From Bubalus kerabau (taxonomy: Eukaryota > Chordata > Mammalia > Artiodactyla > Bovidae), in the NCBI RefSeq assembly GCF_029407905.1, contig NC_073630.1, positions 40,821,001 to 40,885,000 of the forward strand: a stretch of 64,000 nucleotides of DNA, read 5' to 3'. Position numbers and translations under genes: made by a program. Position 1 is the stretch's first letter; each line of letters opens with the position of its first letter. Positions 20,381 to 32,654 of the stretch are shown here, in pieces. Below the pieces are notes generated by a model. It was not told the DNA's origin. It ran no database searches and saw only the letters and a program-made list of their open reading frames with translations.

Positions 20381-21084
20381 CTCACTCCTGTTTCAGAGGA
20401 AAGATCTTTTTTAAAAAAATCTGTTCTTTAACTCAAGTATGTGAGTCAGTCTCTCACCCTAGTTCCAGCCCTGTCATTTCTAGCTACTTCAAGCCAATTT
20501 TGAGCTGTGAACAGTATTCCATGTGTGGTGTCTGATGTAGGTACCTGGCTTTAATCATGCAATACAATGCTTTCTATTTTGTTTTCCCTCATCCTCATAA
20601 TGCCCTGCTTTACAGTGAGCACAGGACACTGAACCAACTGTATTAAAGACAAGCGTTTAATGATCCTTGGAACTCTTTCTGATTATGAGCAATTGTTCGC
20701 TGGATACAATCTGGTACATGTCCTTGGAATTTCTGTTGTGTGTAAATAGCCCTTCTTCCTTGTACTCATCTGAAACCTATCTGTCACTTTTTCTGCCTTG
20801 TCCATATGATCCCTTGTGAGATAATTGTATAATGACACCTGTTGCTCCTACTCTCCAGCAACTCAAAATCTTAGTATCTCTTGTAAATCTGGGAATTTTA
20901 GTATAAACAATTTTAATACCTTTATTTATTGTCTTGAAACATTTAAAATGCTTTCACATTGATGATGTGAATTGATCTTGCAATGGTGTTTGTGGGAAAG
21001 GGATCTGATTGGCTAGAGACAAGGATGCAAAGGAGACTTAAATTTTCACAGACCTTACTTGTATGGCTTTTAAATTTTGTATTG
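20381..21084. other. Unique DNA
   Basis: No recognised gene or repeat. Confidence 0.5.
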
Positions 21085-21635
21085 TATGTGTATTAGTTAC
21101 CTATTACTGAATAGCAATATAACCACAAATTTAGAAGCTTAAAATAACACACATTTATTACCTCGGAGTTTCTGTAGGTCAGGAAGCCAGGCATGGCTTA
21201 GCAGGGTCCCTGTATCAGGGCCCTCACAAGCTGTAAGTAAAGTGTTGGCTGAGGCTGGAGTCTCATTGGAAGACTTGATTGTGAAAGGATCTGCTTCCAG
21301 GCTTACATGATTATTGGCAGTACTCAGCTCCTTGAGAACTTTTGGATTGAGAGCCTCAGTTCATAGTTGTTTGTTGGCTGGAGGCCTCTGTTCCTCTCCC
21401 AACATGACAGCTTTCTTCATCAAAGCATGCAAGTTGAGAAGGCAATAGAAGGAGTCTGATAGCAACACAGAAGTCAAAATTTTACATCGTATACTTCTGT
21501 GGGACTTCTTTGCCTGTTTGTGCTAAAACAAGTCATTAGACCATCCCACACGCAAGGGTAGGGAATTACTTGAGGGCATGAATACCAGGAGTTGGGGATC
21601 CTAGAGAGGTCATTTTAGAGTCTGCTTGTCACCTG
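21085..21635 (-). repeat. Ancient interspersed repeat, LTR-like, antisense
   Basis: GTATTAGTTACCTATTACTG, AATAACACACATTTATTACC, GGCTGGAGGCCTCTGTTCC and AAGTCATTAGACCATCCCAC follow the order of a familiar old mammalian LTR-type repeat. The subfamily is not assigned. Confidence 0.5.
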
Positions 21636-21814
21636 TGTGTATTATCTATTTACTGAAATGAAATAAATAATTTTAGGCATTTAAGACAAATGAAAATGAA
21701 GTCTCAATAATGTGTGAAATATTTTTTTAATAAAAAATGACATGTGCATAAATACATGTATGTCTATAAATGCACACAAAATGCTGGGAATGATACAGAT
21801 CAATGATTTGTCTT

Positions 21815-22130
21815 TGTTCAAGGTGCTATAACAATGCTGGGTGGCATATAAACACAGGGATTTATTTCTCACAGTTCTGGAGGCTGAAAAGTCCCGGACA
21901 AGACACTGGCAGATTAGATATCTGCTGAGAGCCCACTTTCTTGTTCATAGATGGCCACCTTTTGCTGTGTCTTCATATGGCAGAATTGATTAGGGAGCTC
22001 TCTGGGATCTCTAGTACTATTCATAAGCAATCCACCCTTATGACCTAAGAACCTCCCAAAGACCCTTCCTCCTAAAGTCTACATGCTAGGGATTAGGCTT
22101 CAATATAGAATTTTGAAAAGACAAAAAGTA
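21815..22130 (-). repeat. MaLR LTR, antisense
   Basis: GGGATTTATTTCTCACAGTT, TCTGGAGGCTGAAAAGTCC, CCACCTTTTGCTGTGTCTTC and AACCTCCCAAAGACCC in this order match the reverse of MLT1/MST-type LTRs. Confidence 0.7.
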
Positions 22131-22668
22131 TTCATACTATAGCAGTGATTACTTCTATGGAAGGGAGTGAGAGAGGAATGAGTATAAAGGAAATTTAATA
22201 GTTTAATCTGTGTCTTTGTTTTCTTCCAAGAAAAAGAAATTAGAACAATTTTATAAAGTTATAGAGGATAAATGGTATTCCAATGGCATATGTTCACTTA
22301 ATCATAGGATCAGGACTCAAACATAACTTTCCTAAATGTCACAGATTTGTTTCCTATTTATTTATTGGATTATATGCTTCTGAACTGAATTGTTTTATTC
22401 ATAAAACTTATTAAAATTATTTATAAGAATGATAGATACTAGTTTATTTTCTGATGCCTGGATAATCTCTTTAGGTAGCAATCTCTATTCTATTCTAATC
22501 TCATATTCTATAGTATGTTTGATAATTAAGCCATTTTTAAACCATGATAAAACAGAATATTTAATCCTGGGACAGTGTTGCCAGATTTAGCAAATGAAAA
22601 TATAAGAACAAGAAGCCTTGTTAAATTTGAATTTAGTATTTTGGGTGTTTTGTCCTTTTTTTTAACCC
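22131..22668. other. Unique AT-rich DNA
   Basis: No recognised feature before the BovB copy. It ends in a T-rich run at about 22654-22663. Confidence 0.5.
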
Positions 22669-24034
22669 AAATTGGAAAACTCGGCAGATTCCACAGGACT
22701 GGAAAAGGTCAGTTTTCATTCCAGTCCCAAAGAAGGGCAATGCCAAAGAATGTTCAAACTACCACACAATTGTGCTCATTTCACATGCTAGCAAGGTAAT
22801 GCTCAGAATCCTTCAAGCTAGGCTTCAACAGTACATGAACTGACAACTTCAGATGTGCAAGCTGGATTTAGAAAAGATAGAGGAGCCAGACATCAAACTG
22901 CCAATATCCATTAGATCATAGAAAAAGCTAGGGAATTCCAGAAAAAACATCTACTTCTGCTTCATTGACTATGTTAAAGCCTTTGACTGTGTGGATCACA
23001 ACAAATTGAAAAATTCTGAAAGAAATGGGAATACCAGACCACCTTACCTGCCTCCTGAGAAACCTGTATGCGGGTCAAGAAGCAGTAGTTAGAACTGGAC
23101 AGGGAGCAACAGATTGGTTCAAAATTGGGAAAGGAGTTCATCAAGGCTGTATATTGTCACCCTGCTTATTTAAATTATATGCATACTACATCATGCAAAA
23201 TGGTGGACTGGATGACTCATGAGCTGGAGTCAAGATTGCTGCGAGAAATATCAACAACTTCAGACATGCATATGATACCACTCTAATGGCACAAAGTGAA
23301 GAGGAACTGAAGAGCCTCTTGATGAGGGTGAAAGAAGAGAGTGGAAAAGCTAGCTTAACATTCAACATTCAAAAAACTAAGATCATGGCATCCAGTCCCA
23401 TAACTTCATGGCAAATAGATGGGGAAAAAGTGGAAACAGTGACAGATTTTATTTTCTTGGGCTCCAACATCACTGTGGATGGTGATTGCAGTCATGAAAT
23501 TAAAAGACGCTCCTTGAAAGAAAAGCTATGACAATTGTAGAAAGCACATTTAAAAGCAGAGACATTACTTTGCTGCCTAAGGTCCATATAGTCAAAGCTA
23601 AGGTTTTTCCAATAGTCATGTATGGATGTGAGAGTTGGACCATAAAGAAAGCTGAGTGCTAAAGAATTGGTGCTTTCGAATTGTGGAGCCAGAGAAGACT
23701 CCTGAGAGTCTCTTGAAGAGCAAGGAGATCAAACCAGTTAATCCTAAAGGAAATCAACCCTGAATATTCATTGGAAGGACTTATGCTAAAGCTGAAGCCC
23801 CAATACTTTGGCCACCTGATGCAAAGAGCCGATTTACTGGAAAAGACCCTGATGCTGGGAAACATTGAGGGCAGGAGAAGAAGGGGACACCAGAGGGTGA
23901 GGTGGTTGGATGGCATCACTGACTCAATGGACATGGGTTTGAGCAAACTCTGGGAAACAGTGATGGAGAGGGAAGCCTGGCATGCTGCAGTCCATGGGAT
24001 TGCAAAGAGTCAGACACAACTTAGTAACTGAACA
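22669..24034 (+). mobile_element. BovB LINE, 5' truncated, diverged
   Basis: It begins at AAATTGGAAAACTCGGCAG, covers the reverse transcriptase and C-terminal domain, and ends at AGAGTCAGACACAACTTAGT. Many stops and indels: the YADD region reads as HAYDT, so the catalytic motif is lost. It is the most decayed long BovB copy here. Confidence 0.93.
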
Positions 24035-24108
24035 ACGAAGTTTTTAAAATGATAAATTTTAATTTATAATTAAATTATAATTTAATTTACAACTATAGTG
24101 AATGCTTT

Positions 24109-24378
24109 GGAGAAGGCAATGGCACCCCACTCCAGTACTCTTGCCTGGAAAATCCCATGGATGGAGGAGCCTGGTAGGCTGCAGACCATGGCGTCGTGAA
24201 GAGTCGGACACGACTGAGCGACTTCACTTTCACTCTTCACTTTCATGCATTGGAGAAGGAAATGGCAACCCACTCCAGTGTTCTTGCCTGGAGGATCCCA
24301 GGGATGGGGAAGCCTGGTGGGCTGCCGTCTATGGGGTCACACAGAGTCGGACACGACTAAAGGGACTTAGCAGCAGTA
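24109..24378 (+). mobile_element. BovA2 dimer SINE
   Basis: Two Bov-A units in tandem (GGAGAAGGCAATGGCACCCC at the start and GGAGAAGGAAATGGCAACCC in the middle) followed by a short CAGCAG end. The 7-base duplication AATGCTT flanks it at 24101-24107 and 24379-24385. Confidence 0.92.
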
Positions 24379-24385
24379 AATGCTT

Positions 24386-26345
24386 AAGACTAGAATGTTT
24401 TTCTGAAAACTAAGAAATTTAAAAAAAAACTTTAAATTTAGAGTTCAAACATTGCATTATTTTCTTTGCATCTTCATCAACTTTTCTACCCTTCTGAAAT
24501 AATCATTGAAATCTCTTTGTGGAAGTATAAAAAAGAAATGGTATTTTGCAGAATATGATTTATCAGTGTAAGTTGGCCAAATTTGACTTTATAACTATTT
24601 TCCGGGAAAATAGAAAAACAAAACTCAATAAGGAAATAGTCTGCAACTAAATTTCAATAAATGTCCCAGAGATGGAGCTTTGTGTCAAGGTCCTTTGTAC
24701 ATTGATTTAGGAGACTTTTTTGCAGTTTTAAACGCATTATTCCTTGAAATTTATCTTGATGATGTAATGTGATTGGATGACTGACCAATTACCACATGAG
24801 TTCTAAAGTTCCACTTTTTTTAGATTGACTAATAGCTCTCTGGTGGGGAAAAGATGACTATGTGTAGCCACAGAAAAGTGGAAGATAGAACGGGAGTGTG
24901 TGCCATCCAGGACCTGATTGCTGTCAGCTCCAGTCCTCTCATTCTCTGGGCTCAGCTCTGAATCAGAGAGAATGGCCCCATAGGCTGCATTCCCAAGCAC
25001 ATCCCCCCAGCCCCTGCATCATCCTGCCTTTGGCTAGTTTCAAAAGTCCAAGGATGGTGTTGACAGGAGATAGGCAGGCTGGAAGAAGGGAGCAGCCTGG
25101 GATTTCTCCTCGTTCTCTGCATTGGGCAGCAGCTCTGACAGAACCCGTGCCTTCCTCCTGGCCTTAGCCTTCCCCTGGTGGCCGCAGGCCCTGGGCTCTC
25201 TTGCTGTTCCCATTCTCTGCTCTGGTTTCAGGAGGGCAGTGGCCCCTGAGGGTTTGCCTCATGGAGCCTGTTTGGCCTCTCAGATCTTTCATGGTAGCCC
25301 TGTGTTAAAGTCTTTCTGTTTTATGTACTGGTTTCTAGTTTTCCAGATAGACCTAGCTCGACACAGGGAACATGGAAATTTTTAAGAGAATATCAGAAAA
25401 TTAAAGATCCATGTTCTTTTCTCCTTGACATCATCTTCACGGAGTTTCAAATAAATGAGTGAACAACTGTTCCTATAGCACTAATGATTTCTCTGTTTCA
25501 AGAGGCTCTGGATCAGGATCTTCCAGAGAAAACGATTCATAAGAATGTTTGGCTAGTAGAGCATGAACCTGCACTTGGCCTCAAACAAAGTCTTCCATTA
25601 TTTTCTTAAGGAATGTAGACAATTCCATTCTTTCTAGTGGAGGGGGGATGCTATCATTTCTAGATCAATAATCCTTAAAATGAATATGTAAGGGAGAAGA
25701 GAACAAAGAATGAAATGGAAGGGGAAAAGGAGTTCAGAGATAACGGGAAAAATAGGAAGATGACATGGAATCAGATAATAAGCTATCCTCTTGGAGAGAA
25801 GGGCAATAGCTTTGATTAAAGGGGGATTAAAAAAATCTATTTTCTCAAAATGTTGCTCATAACTCTGTAGGTTCGGGAACATGTTTCAGTTATTTGAGTG
25901 AAATCATAAGCCATAGACAATATAGGAAATGATATTTGTTATAGACATTGTAAATATTAATAATCACAACCTCTCAGTGAACTCTTTGTTTGCCCTCAAA
26001 GGATAGGAAAAATCTTACATAGTGAATGCAGTGTCCTTGACAAATGGGCAGCAATGGCACAAACCTGATGGAGGGGTGGTACACGCATAGCCTTGGTTAG
26101 TATAAGTGTAAAATGCCTTACTCCAGGAAATTTACCTTTCATCTTGTGAGCTAAGGGCCTTGTTAGTTGACCTGTTAGGCAAGGTCAAACCCTGAACTAG
26201 AATTTGTGTAAGTCACAGATCCACTCACTGCTTTCTGGCGTCAAATATAAATGCCTTTCTTAAATGTCCCAAGGCGTTATTGCTATACAGTGTACCATTT
26301 TCCACAAGAGCTTTGCTGTTACACTGCTTTGATTACTTCCTAACT
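24386..26345. other. Unique DNA with a GC-rich block
   Basis: Positions 24885-25345 are markedly GC-richer than the surroundings and stay open in short frames. They show no splice-bounded exon or known motif, so I call nothing. The rest is AT-rich. Confidence 0.45.
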
Positions 26346-26506
26346 GAGGCATCTTGAGCAAGTTAACTTCTCTGGGCCTCCTTTGTTAAGTAGGGGCAGA
26401 AATAACACCTCCTTCAGAACTCTGTTGTGAGGATTAAATGTGTGCCTACATATACAGCTTAGACCATCACCTGTAATTCAGTAAACAATAAAAGCTAAAC
26501 ATTATT
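26346..26506 (+). repeat. MIR SINE
   Basis: CTTGAGCAAGTTAACTTCTC, TGTTGTGAGGATTAAATGTG and a CAGTAAACAATAAA-like end match MIR core and 3' end in order. Confidence 0.75.
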
Positions 26507-27932
26507 ATAGCTCAGAAGTGATACCTGTGATTTTAGAGCTGTGTTAAGTTCAAAGCATAGAAAATATATTTTAGATAAATGCATACATTTATATGTGATA
26601 TTAGATGTAAAAATTATGTTGGTTTATAATTTCTAGCTTACAAGCCCAAGGAGAAGAAAAAAAAAAACAAACACTGTATTGACAGCTGGGAGATTTGACA
26701 AATAGATAGTAGCCGAAAAACATTTAAAACACTAAAAAATGAAATTCCTTTCTGCAGGCACATTCTGCACGTACATCTTGAAGAAAAAAGTGACTCTCTG
26801 TTATAGTAGCAAAGAAAGCAGAATAACTGGGATTGGGTAATCTGCAGCAAAAAAAGTCACCACATTTAGCTGGACATACATTAGGTCTGAGACTGTGATT
26901 AATACTCATCTTAGGTTCCCTCTGCTTCTTGAGAATTTTTAGCCTACTAAGTCAAATGACTTTTTTTTTTAACCGATGGAAAATTATGAGCTATTTAGGA
27001 AAATAAGCACATGTCTTAACTGAGTAACATCACCTTTTCCATAAGAAGTGAAAATGAAAATTTAAAAAAGTGTTTAGATAGAAAACAATTGATAGAAACT
27101 TTCCTTCTCTCTCTCTCTTTCCCTCTTTCTACCCCCACCTTCCTTCCTTCTGATGGGTGGTAGTCTCAGTCTTCATATTAACAAATATCAACCCAGCAAT
27201 AAAGGCTGCCACCTGCATTTTGAGTGGACATGCAGTCTATCACTATCATCATTGAAACACAAATTTTTAGGTTTTGACCAAGTTCTGCTAGAATGACTTT
27301 AATGGTGGATCAGGTCCATGCAGGATTTCCTGTTTGAGAACTGTGGAAATGAAAGACTTAACTAAAAATAGCTAAATGACACTATTTGTAAATACACTCA
27401 AGTTTAGGAGAGTGTAAATAACCGTGTACATACTGTCAGGGACCTTACAGTCATAATTTCCCCTGCTAGAACAAAGTTAATGCTTGGTGGCTCAAATAAG
27501 CTGGTGTTTCCATCTCTCACAACTCATCTGACTGGAACAAATTTCCAAGCCAGTAGGATAGTCCCATGAATCTAGGAAAATATGGGAAGTGATTTTGAGC
27601 TCGTTAAGTGTTGAGCAGCTCTTTACAGTGAACCCACTGATATACCTGCAGCACTTTAGGTAGAACACAGGCCGTATTTTGACACCAATACCTCCTCCTT
27701 AGAATTGGGAAACACCTGTGGCTTTTGAGTAGTTTAATGCCCTCACTTTCTCACGTGTGCAGTGGTAGCAGAGAACATTGATTAAAGATGAATGTAGAGC
27801 AAAATTTACAGAACAAGAAATGAGAGTACATGGTAGTGAGTAAAAGCGATGCGGGTGAACAGTCATTATGTGCCTGGGCCTGAGGGGGGATGAGTCGAGG
27901 GGGCTCAAAAAACCCATCTCACTGTCTTTCCC
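26507..27932. other. Unique DNA with a pyrimidine-rich tract
   Basis: A (CT)n-rich low-complexity stretch lies at 27103-27152. No gene or repeat family recognised elsewhere. Confidence 0.5.
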
Positions 27933-28018
27933 CTGGTTTTATTAACACAGTCTGTGGAATTGTTACCATACCCACTGCTCCTGGACTCCCACCTCCCATG
28001 ACACTCTGTACCACTTTT
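27933..28018 (+). repeat. Direct repeat, left copy, beside L1
   Basis: A segment of about 85 bases, from CTGGTTTTATTAACACAG to the CCACTTTT end. It matches 28278-28358 at roughly three quarters of positions. Both copies share CACTGCTCCTGGACTCC. Confidence 0.85.
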
Positions 28019-28277
28019 TAGAATTTATTTTTAATTGGAGGATAATTACTCTACAATATTATGATGGTTTCTACCATACATCAACATGATTCAGCTATAG
28101 GTCCCCCACCTCCTGAACTGTGCTCCCACCTCCTTCCCCATCCCACCCCTCTAGGTCTTCACAGAGCACCAGGTTTGGGTTCCCTGCATCATACAGCAAG
28201 TTCCCATTGGCTGTCTTCTTTACATATGTTAATGTATTTGTTTCAGTACTACTCTCTCAGGCGGCTCACTCTTTCTT
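28019..28277 (-). mobile_element. L1 3' UTR, 5' truncated
   Basis: Antisense L1 from AATTGGAGGATAATTACTCT through CCATACATCAACATGATTCA to the CATATGTTAATGTATTTG region. It lies exactly between the two direct repeats. The right edge is uncertain by about 15 bases. Confidence 0.85.
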
Positions 28278-28358
28278 CTGGCTTTATTTACATATTCTGT
28301 GGATCTGTGACTGCACCACTGCTCCTGGACTCCTGCCTCCCATGTGACTGTGCCATTT
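28278..28358 (+). repeat. Direct repeat, right copy, beside L1
   Basis: Second copy of the segment at 27933-28018: CTGGCTTTATTTACATATTC through CACTGCTCCTGGACTCCTGC to GTGCCATTTT. Confidence 0.85.
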
Positions 28359-28849
28359 TGCAAACACTCAGAAGGATGAAGCCTCAGAACAGCTAAGGTA
28401 AATGAGATGAATCACAACTTTTTAATAACTAGTTTATGAACAGAGGAAAGAAAAAGGAACATAGTGAAGGTAGTGAGATTGACAACTAGGCAGCAACATT
28501 ACAAAGCTAACAGAAGACAGGAAGTTAGACTCACGTGGGACAACTCTTCCCTTTGTCCTGAATGTTCACACACTGCATGAGCCACCTGGACAAGGAGGAA
28601 TGCCATCTCACTCACTGTGTGCAAGGAGCAGCATCTCTCCTACGCAGTTTTTCTAGGCCATCCTCAAAGTAGTAATATTTCTCTCTAAGTTATTGTAGAA
28701 CTTAAAAATGCCCCTTTTATGGTAACTCACATCTCTTCTCCCTCTCAGTTGGATGAGGGTGGGAGAAAAGGTAAAAAAAAAAATAATACAGCGAGTGAAT
28801 CTAAACAAACAGATTTGGTAATTACAAATAAGTTATTTGGATAGTATGT
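28359..28849. other. Unique DNA
   Basis: No recognised feature. A short A-rich run is at about 28775-28785. Confidence 0.5.
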
Positions 28850-29030
28850 TCAAGAAAGGCCTCTTTGAGGAGTAGATATATAAAGAATGGGCAGGAACTG
28901 GCTGTAAAAACAGAGGAAAGAATGTTTGAGAGAGAGGACAGCATGCACAAAGGCCCCAAGGAAAGAAAGGGCCGTGGGTGTGCATGAGGAGCTGATTGCA
29001 GGCCAATCTGACTGGAACTCAGTGAACATT
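28850..29030 (-). repeat. L2 LINE fragment
   Basis: GGCCTCTTTGAGGAGTAG, GCATGCACAAAGGCCCCAAG and AATCTGACTGGAACTCAGTG fit the antisense L2 3' region. Confidence 0.6.
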
Positions 29031-29089
29031 CACAGCAGAAGGGAACCTTAGGGAAGGCTCCATTTGCTTGGAAACCTGCCTTTCTTCAA

Positions 29090-29446
29090 GATTCATGTCA
29101 GTCATTTTATGGCCCGGGACAACTCACCTTGTGCCAATGTTATCTCAAAATGCATGTTGTGGTTGAGGGGCTTGGTGCCAGTCTCTGAGTTTTGAGACAT
29201 TTCCTTTCTCCAATTAGCAGACTGCTAGTAGCTGTATAACATCTGGCTAAAGACTATCAGGCGGCATTCTTTCTGCCCCCTTCTGATGTCTATGTCAGAA
29301 GATTTCTCTCTTTTATACTTTAATAAAACTTTTATTACAGAAAAGCTCTGAGTGATCAAGCCTCGTCAGTGGCCCTGAATTGAATTCTTCCCCTCTGGTT
29401 GCCAAGAATCCTGGCGTCTTTCATGGCTCAGCAACAACTTTTCACC
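29090..29446 (+). repeat. Ruminant ERV solo LTR (probable)
   Basis: The right end AATAAAACTTTTATTACAG, GATCAAGCCTCGTCAGTGGC, GAATTCTTCCCCTCTGGTTG and TCAGCAACAACTTTTCACC is the R-U5 part of a bovid endogenous retrovirus LTR. The polyadenylation signal is at 29322-29327. No internal viral sequence lies next to it. The left edge is estimated. Confidence 0.6.
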
Positions 29447-29972
29447 TCCATAATGGAAATGTTCCAGTGTAATAAACTGGCTACCTGGGAGCTGGCTGAT
29501 TGCCCTGGGGGAGTGGCAACATAAGGGGACTCAGCATTGGTCTCTGCTGCTGCAGATCAGGCGCTCAGCAGTGGGCATAGCAGGTGGGCCTTGGTGAATG
29601 GGAATCTGTGCTGCTGAGCCCATGCATAACCTCCAGGCATGCTAATGAGCCCACTGGGTGATTACAGCGATGACTAGAGAACGTGGCTGACTGGTGTCGA
29701 CAGAACACATCATCCTCTGCTACTGGTTATTACGTATGCCTCTGCTGGTGAGCATTCACATAGGACACAAATACCTTCACAATCTTTCACTCTTCTGGTA
29801 ATTGATCCATATATCTCTTCCCCCAGTTTCTTTGCCCCCAGTTTCCCAATCATGTTTCTTCCAAGTCCCTGATCACCCAGCCAAACCACTGGCCACAGCA
29901 TATCCCCTGATCTCCCCAAAAATAAAAGAAGAGAGCCTGACTGTACCACATCTAATTTCATTGGTCAAATGG
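29447..29972. other. Unique DNA
   Basis: No recognised gene or repeat. Confidence 0.5.
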
Positions 29973-30078
29973 TTTTTTTTTTTTAGCTTTTCATTTTATT
30001 TTTTAACTTTACAATATTGTATTGGTTTTGCCATATATCAACATGAATCCACCACAGGTATACACGTGTTCCCCATCA
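29973..30078 (-). mobile_element. Very short L1 3' end
   Basis: A T12 run, then antisense ACTTTACAATATTGTATTGG and GCCATATATCAACATGAATC. About 100 bases of a bovine L1 3' terminus, heavily 5' truncated. Confidence 0.88.
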
Positions 30079-31702
30079 TTATTTTCTGGATTATAGTGCT
30101 TGACTAGACACAGTAGTTTTATCCATATTATTTAGCATGCTTTGTATAATGAAGATAATGCAGAAATGATTTGTTAATTACTGGAAAGCTTGAAACAGAA
30201 AAGGATAATTGTCAATTCAAATTTATACTTAAAAAGTTTAGTTTTGTTCATAATGTGTATAGAATTTTTTGGATGCATTTCCATTTAAAAATATACTGAA
30301 AGTTCAAGACAAGATAATCACATTTTTACAAAATGCATCCTTTTGTTATCTCATCATTTTGAGAGATGTATGGTCTTAAGAAGGATCTTTATTACTATGT
30401 CATCTACTTTCTGCCTATGTATTTGAACATAGAAAAGTAATATATAAGCAATGTACCCAAAGTGGTCACAAAATATCTTTTGATTAATTTTGTTAAGGTT
30501 TGTAGTCATGAAGTGACAGAAATATTTAATTTTGTAGCTTAATTTTATGGTGCAATTAATTTAATTATTTTTAGAACGAAAGGAATGTGATATACAAGCG
30601 CGTACTAATAACTATCAGAAATTCATTCATTCCGTTAACAAAACTGCAGTGAACCATACAAAGTCTCTGCCTTCAGAGTCTGAATTTTAGTGACAAAGCT
30701 AACTGCAATAAAGTTAACAAATAAATATGCAATATAACATTGTATAATGATAAATGTATTAAAGTAGTGGATTGTGTTCATACTGTTAATTATCAATGTA
30801 CTTATATTCAAATTTGGTCGTTATAAAACTTAATTTTTGTCTTTTTAGAAAATAATGGAAAGCATACTCCTTTGTAAAATGCAGTCAAATACCTTATAAG
30901 GTATAGAAATTTGGAAAGTAACTTGGAGCTAAATAAGCAGTTATTTTTGGTTTCTAGTTTAAACATTTTTTTCAAATATATAAAGTTAGGTTTGTGAAGA
31001 AAGCTCTTGTCTCTTTAACTTCCTGTTTAAGTAGTTGAACAGAAGTCTAGGAAAGTCTACTATTGACCAAGCGATAATGACAGTTTATTTGTTGGCAAAC
31101 TTTGTTTTTTTCCTGCCCATAAGCATAGCATTAAGAAGATGAAACCCTCACCACAGCATATATGTACATTTTGCTGAATTGACAAAACTTGTACTATCCA
31201 CATTCCCATTTTAGAAGTTAGGAATTATACTGGAAAACTTAAACTGACAAAGATTACAATTATAACAAGAGCAGTTCTTGAGCACCCCAAAGTCATTGTT
31301 TATAATAGTAATTACTAGAGGCAAAATTCAATAATAAAAAAATTTTCTTCTTCAAAAAAAGTGGTCACTAGATGGAAAATTCTATTCCTTTTATATAGAA
31401 ACACTTCTTTAGCTGACTGGGAAAATAAAGTAAAATGTAAAATTAAGTAGTCTGTTAAACAGTGCTTTATTTTATATGTTAGACAAGACAGTTATCTAAT
31501 TGTGCTTTAGAGGTACTGAAGTATTTAGAATGTGAGAATCATTTCAGTCCATTTTCATTCTTTTCACTATCTTTTATATCAGTGTACTAGGATATTTATT
31601 CTTGGTTATGTACTAGGATATTTATTTATTAGTGACTGTGTGGCAATCTATCAAGACAAAGATGAGTGCTGAAAGATGAGTGCTGAGACACTAGTCTAAT
31701 CA
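30079..31702. other. Unique AT-rich DNA
   Basis: No gene recognised. Two exact micro-duplications at 31584-31685 are described as a finding. Confidence 0.5.
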
Positions 31703-31921
31703 AGGTTGTGTTTAGTCTCTCCGTTGTGTCTAATGCTTTGGGAACCTTCGGACTATAGTCCCTCAGGCTACTCTGTCCATGGGATTTTTCAGGTAAGAAT
31801 ACTGGAGTGGGTTGTCATTTCCTCCTCCAGGGGATCTTCCTAACCAGGAATTGAACCTGCATCTCCTGTGTCTCCTGCATTACAGGTGGTTTCTTTACCT
31901 GCTGAGCCATCAGGGAAGCCT
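31703..31921 (-). mobile_element. Bov-tA SINE, near full length
   Basis: Antisense copy from GTCTCTCCGTTGTGTCTAAT to the tRNA-like head (GGCTTCCCTGATGGCTCAGC in sense). Confidence 0.88.
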
Positions 31922-32101
31922 AAGTAGAGATGCAACACATATTACCTAAGTGCCTATTTTCTGCTCTTGCTATGGTAGCACAATGCTGACTATCTACTTC
32001 ACTGGAGCTTTTCAGAAGGAATCTGGGCTCAGTCAGTGGGTCTTGCATTAATGTGAAATTCAGTGTGAAGTAATATGCCAAGTGGTAACTATGCATTAAA
32101 C

Positions 32102-32120
32102 TTTTTTTTTTTTTTTTTTT
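32102..32120. repeat. T19 mononucleotide run
   Basis: Nineteen T residues without an attached recognisable retroelement. Confidence 0.95.
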
Positions 32121-32654
32121 CATATCTACCTAAGATTCACTTTCCAGGAATGCTAAAATCCCTCTGGGCTCTTTAGAGTAGAAATGTATCTTCCCACAGG
32201 GTATTCGTTTAGTATGGTCAGGTTATACCAGCGACTCCAGGAGCGGCTGTTTGGATGACGTCAAATCTCCATTGTCTCCTCTTGCTTTGATACCTGGATC
32301 TGCTGAATTTTTAGTTTTTAACTTCTCTCTTGATTCTTGCAACTGCAGTCCTTTCTCTAAGTCACTTTTCTCCATTCTGAACTCTGCTCCATTCCTTTAT
32401 TGACTAAAATAACAGTAACACAAGGCATTTATATTTAGCAGACCATGCTGAAGTTTCAAAGTTTTATAGTGTCGATACATTATTGACTACAAGCCAAAAA
32501 TTAAAATTTAACAGGAGTCATCATGGTCCTATCATGGCCTCTATTTGTCATCCATCCACCATTTTTTACTGGCTTTGTCTCCTTAGGCTTTCTGCCTTCA
32601 CTTCTGGTCAAGGCCTCACCCTCCATCTCCTGACCTTTCCCTGTTGTCTCTCAT
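32121..32654. other. Unique DNA
   Basis: No exon or repeat recognised. It contains a perfect TGACGTCA palindrome at 32256-32263. Confidence 0.5.

Noticed and set aside
24885..25345. GC-rich block that could be an exon or small CpG island
   Set aside because: Too few CpG pairs for an island, no consistent coding frame with splice sites, and no recognisable protein.
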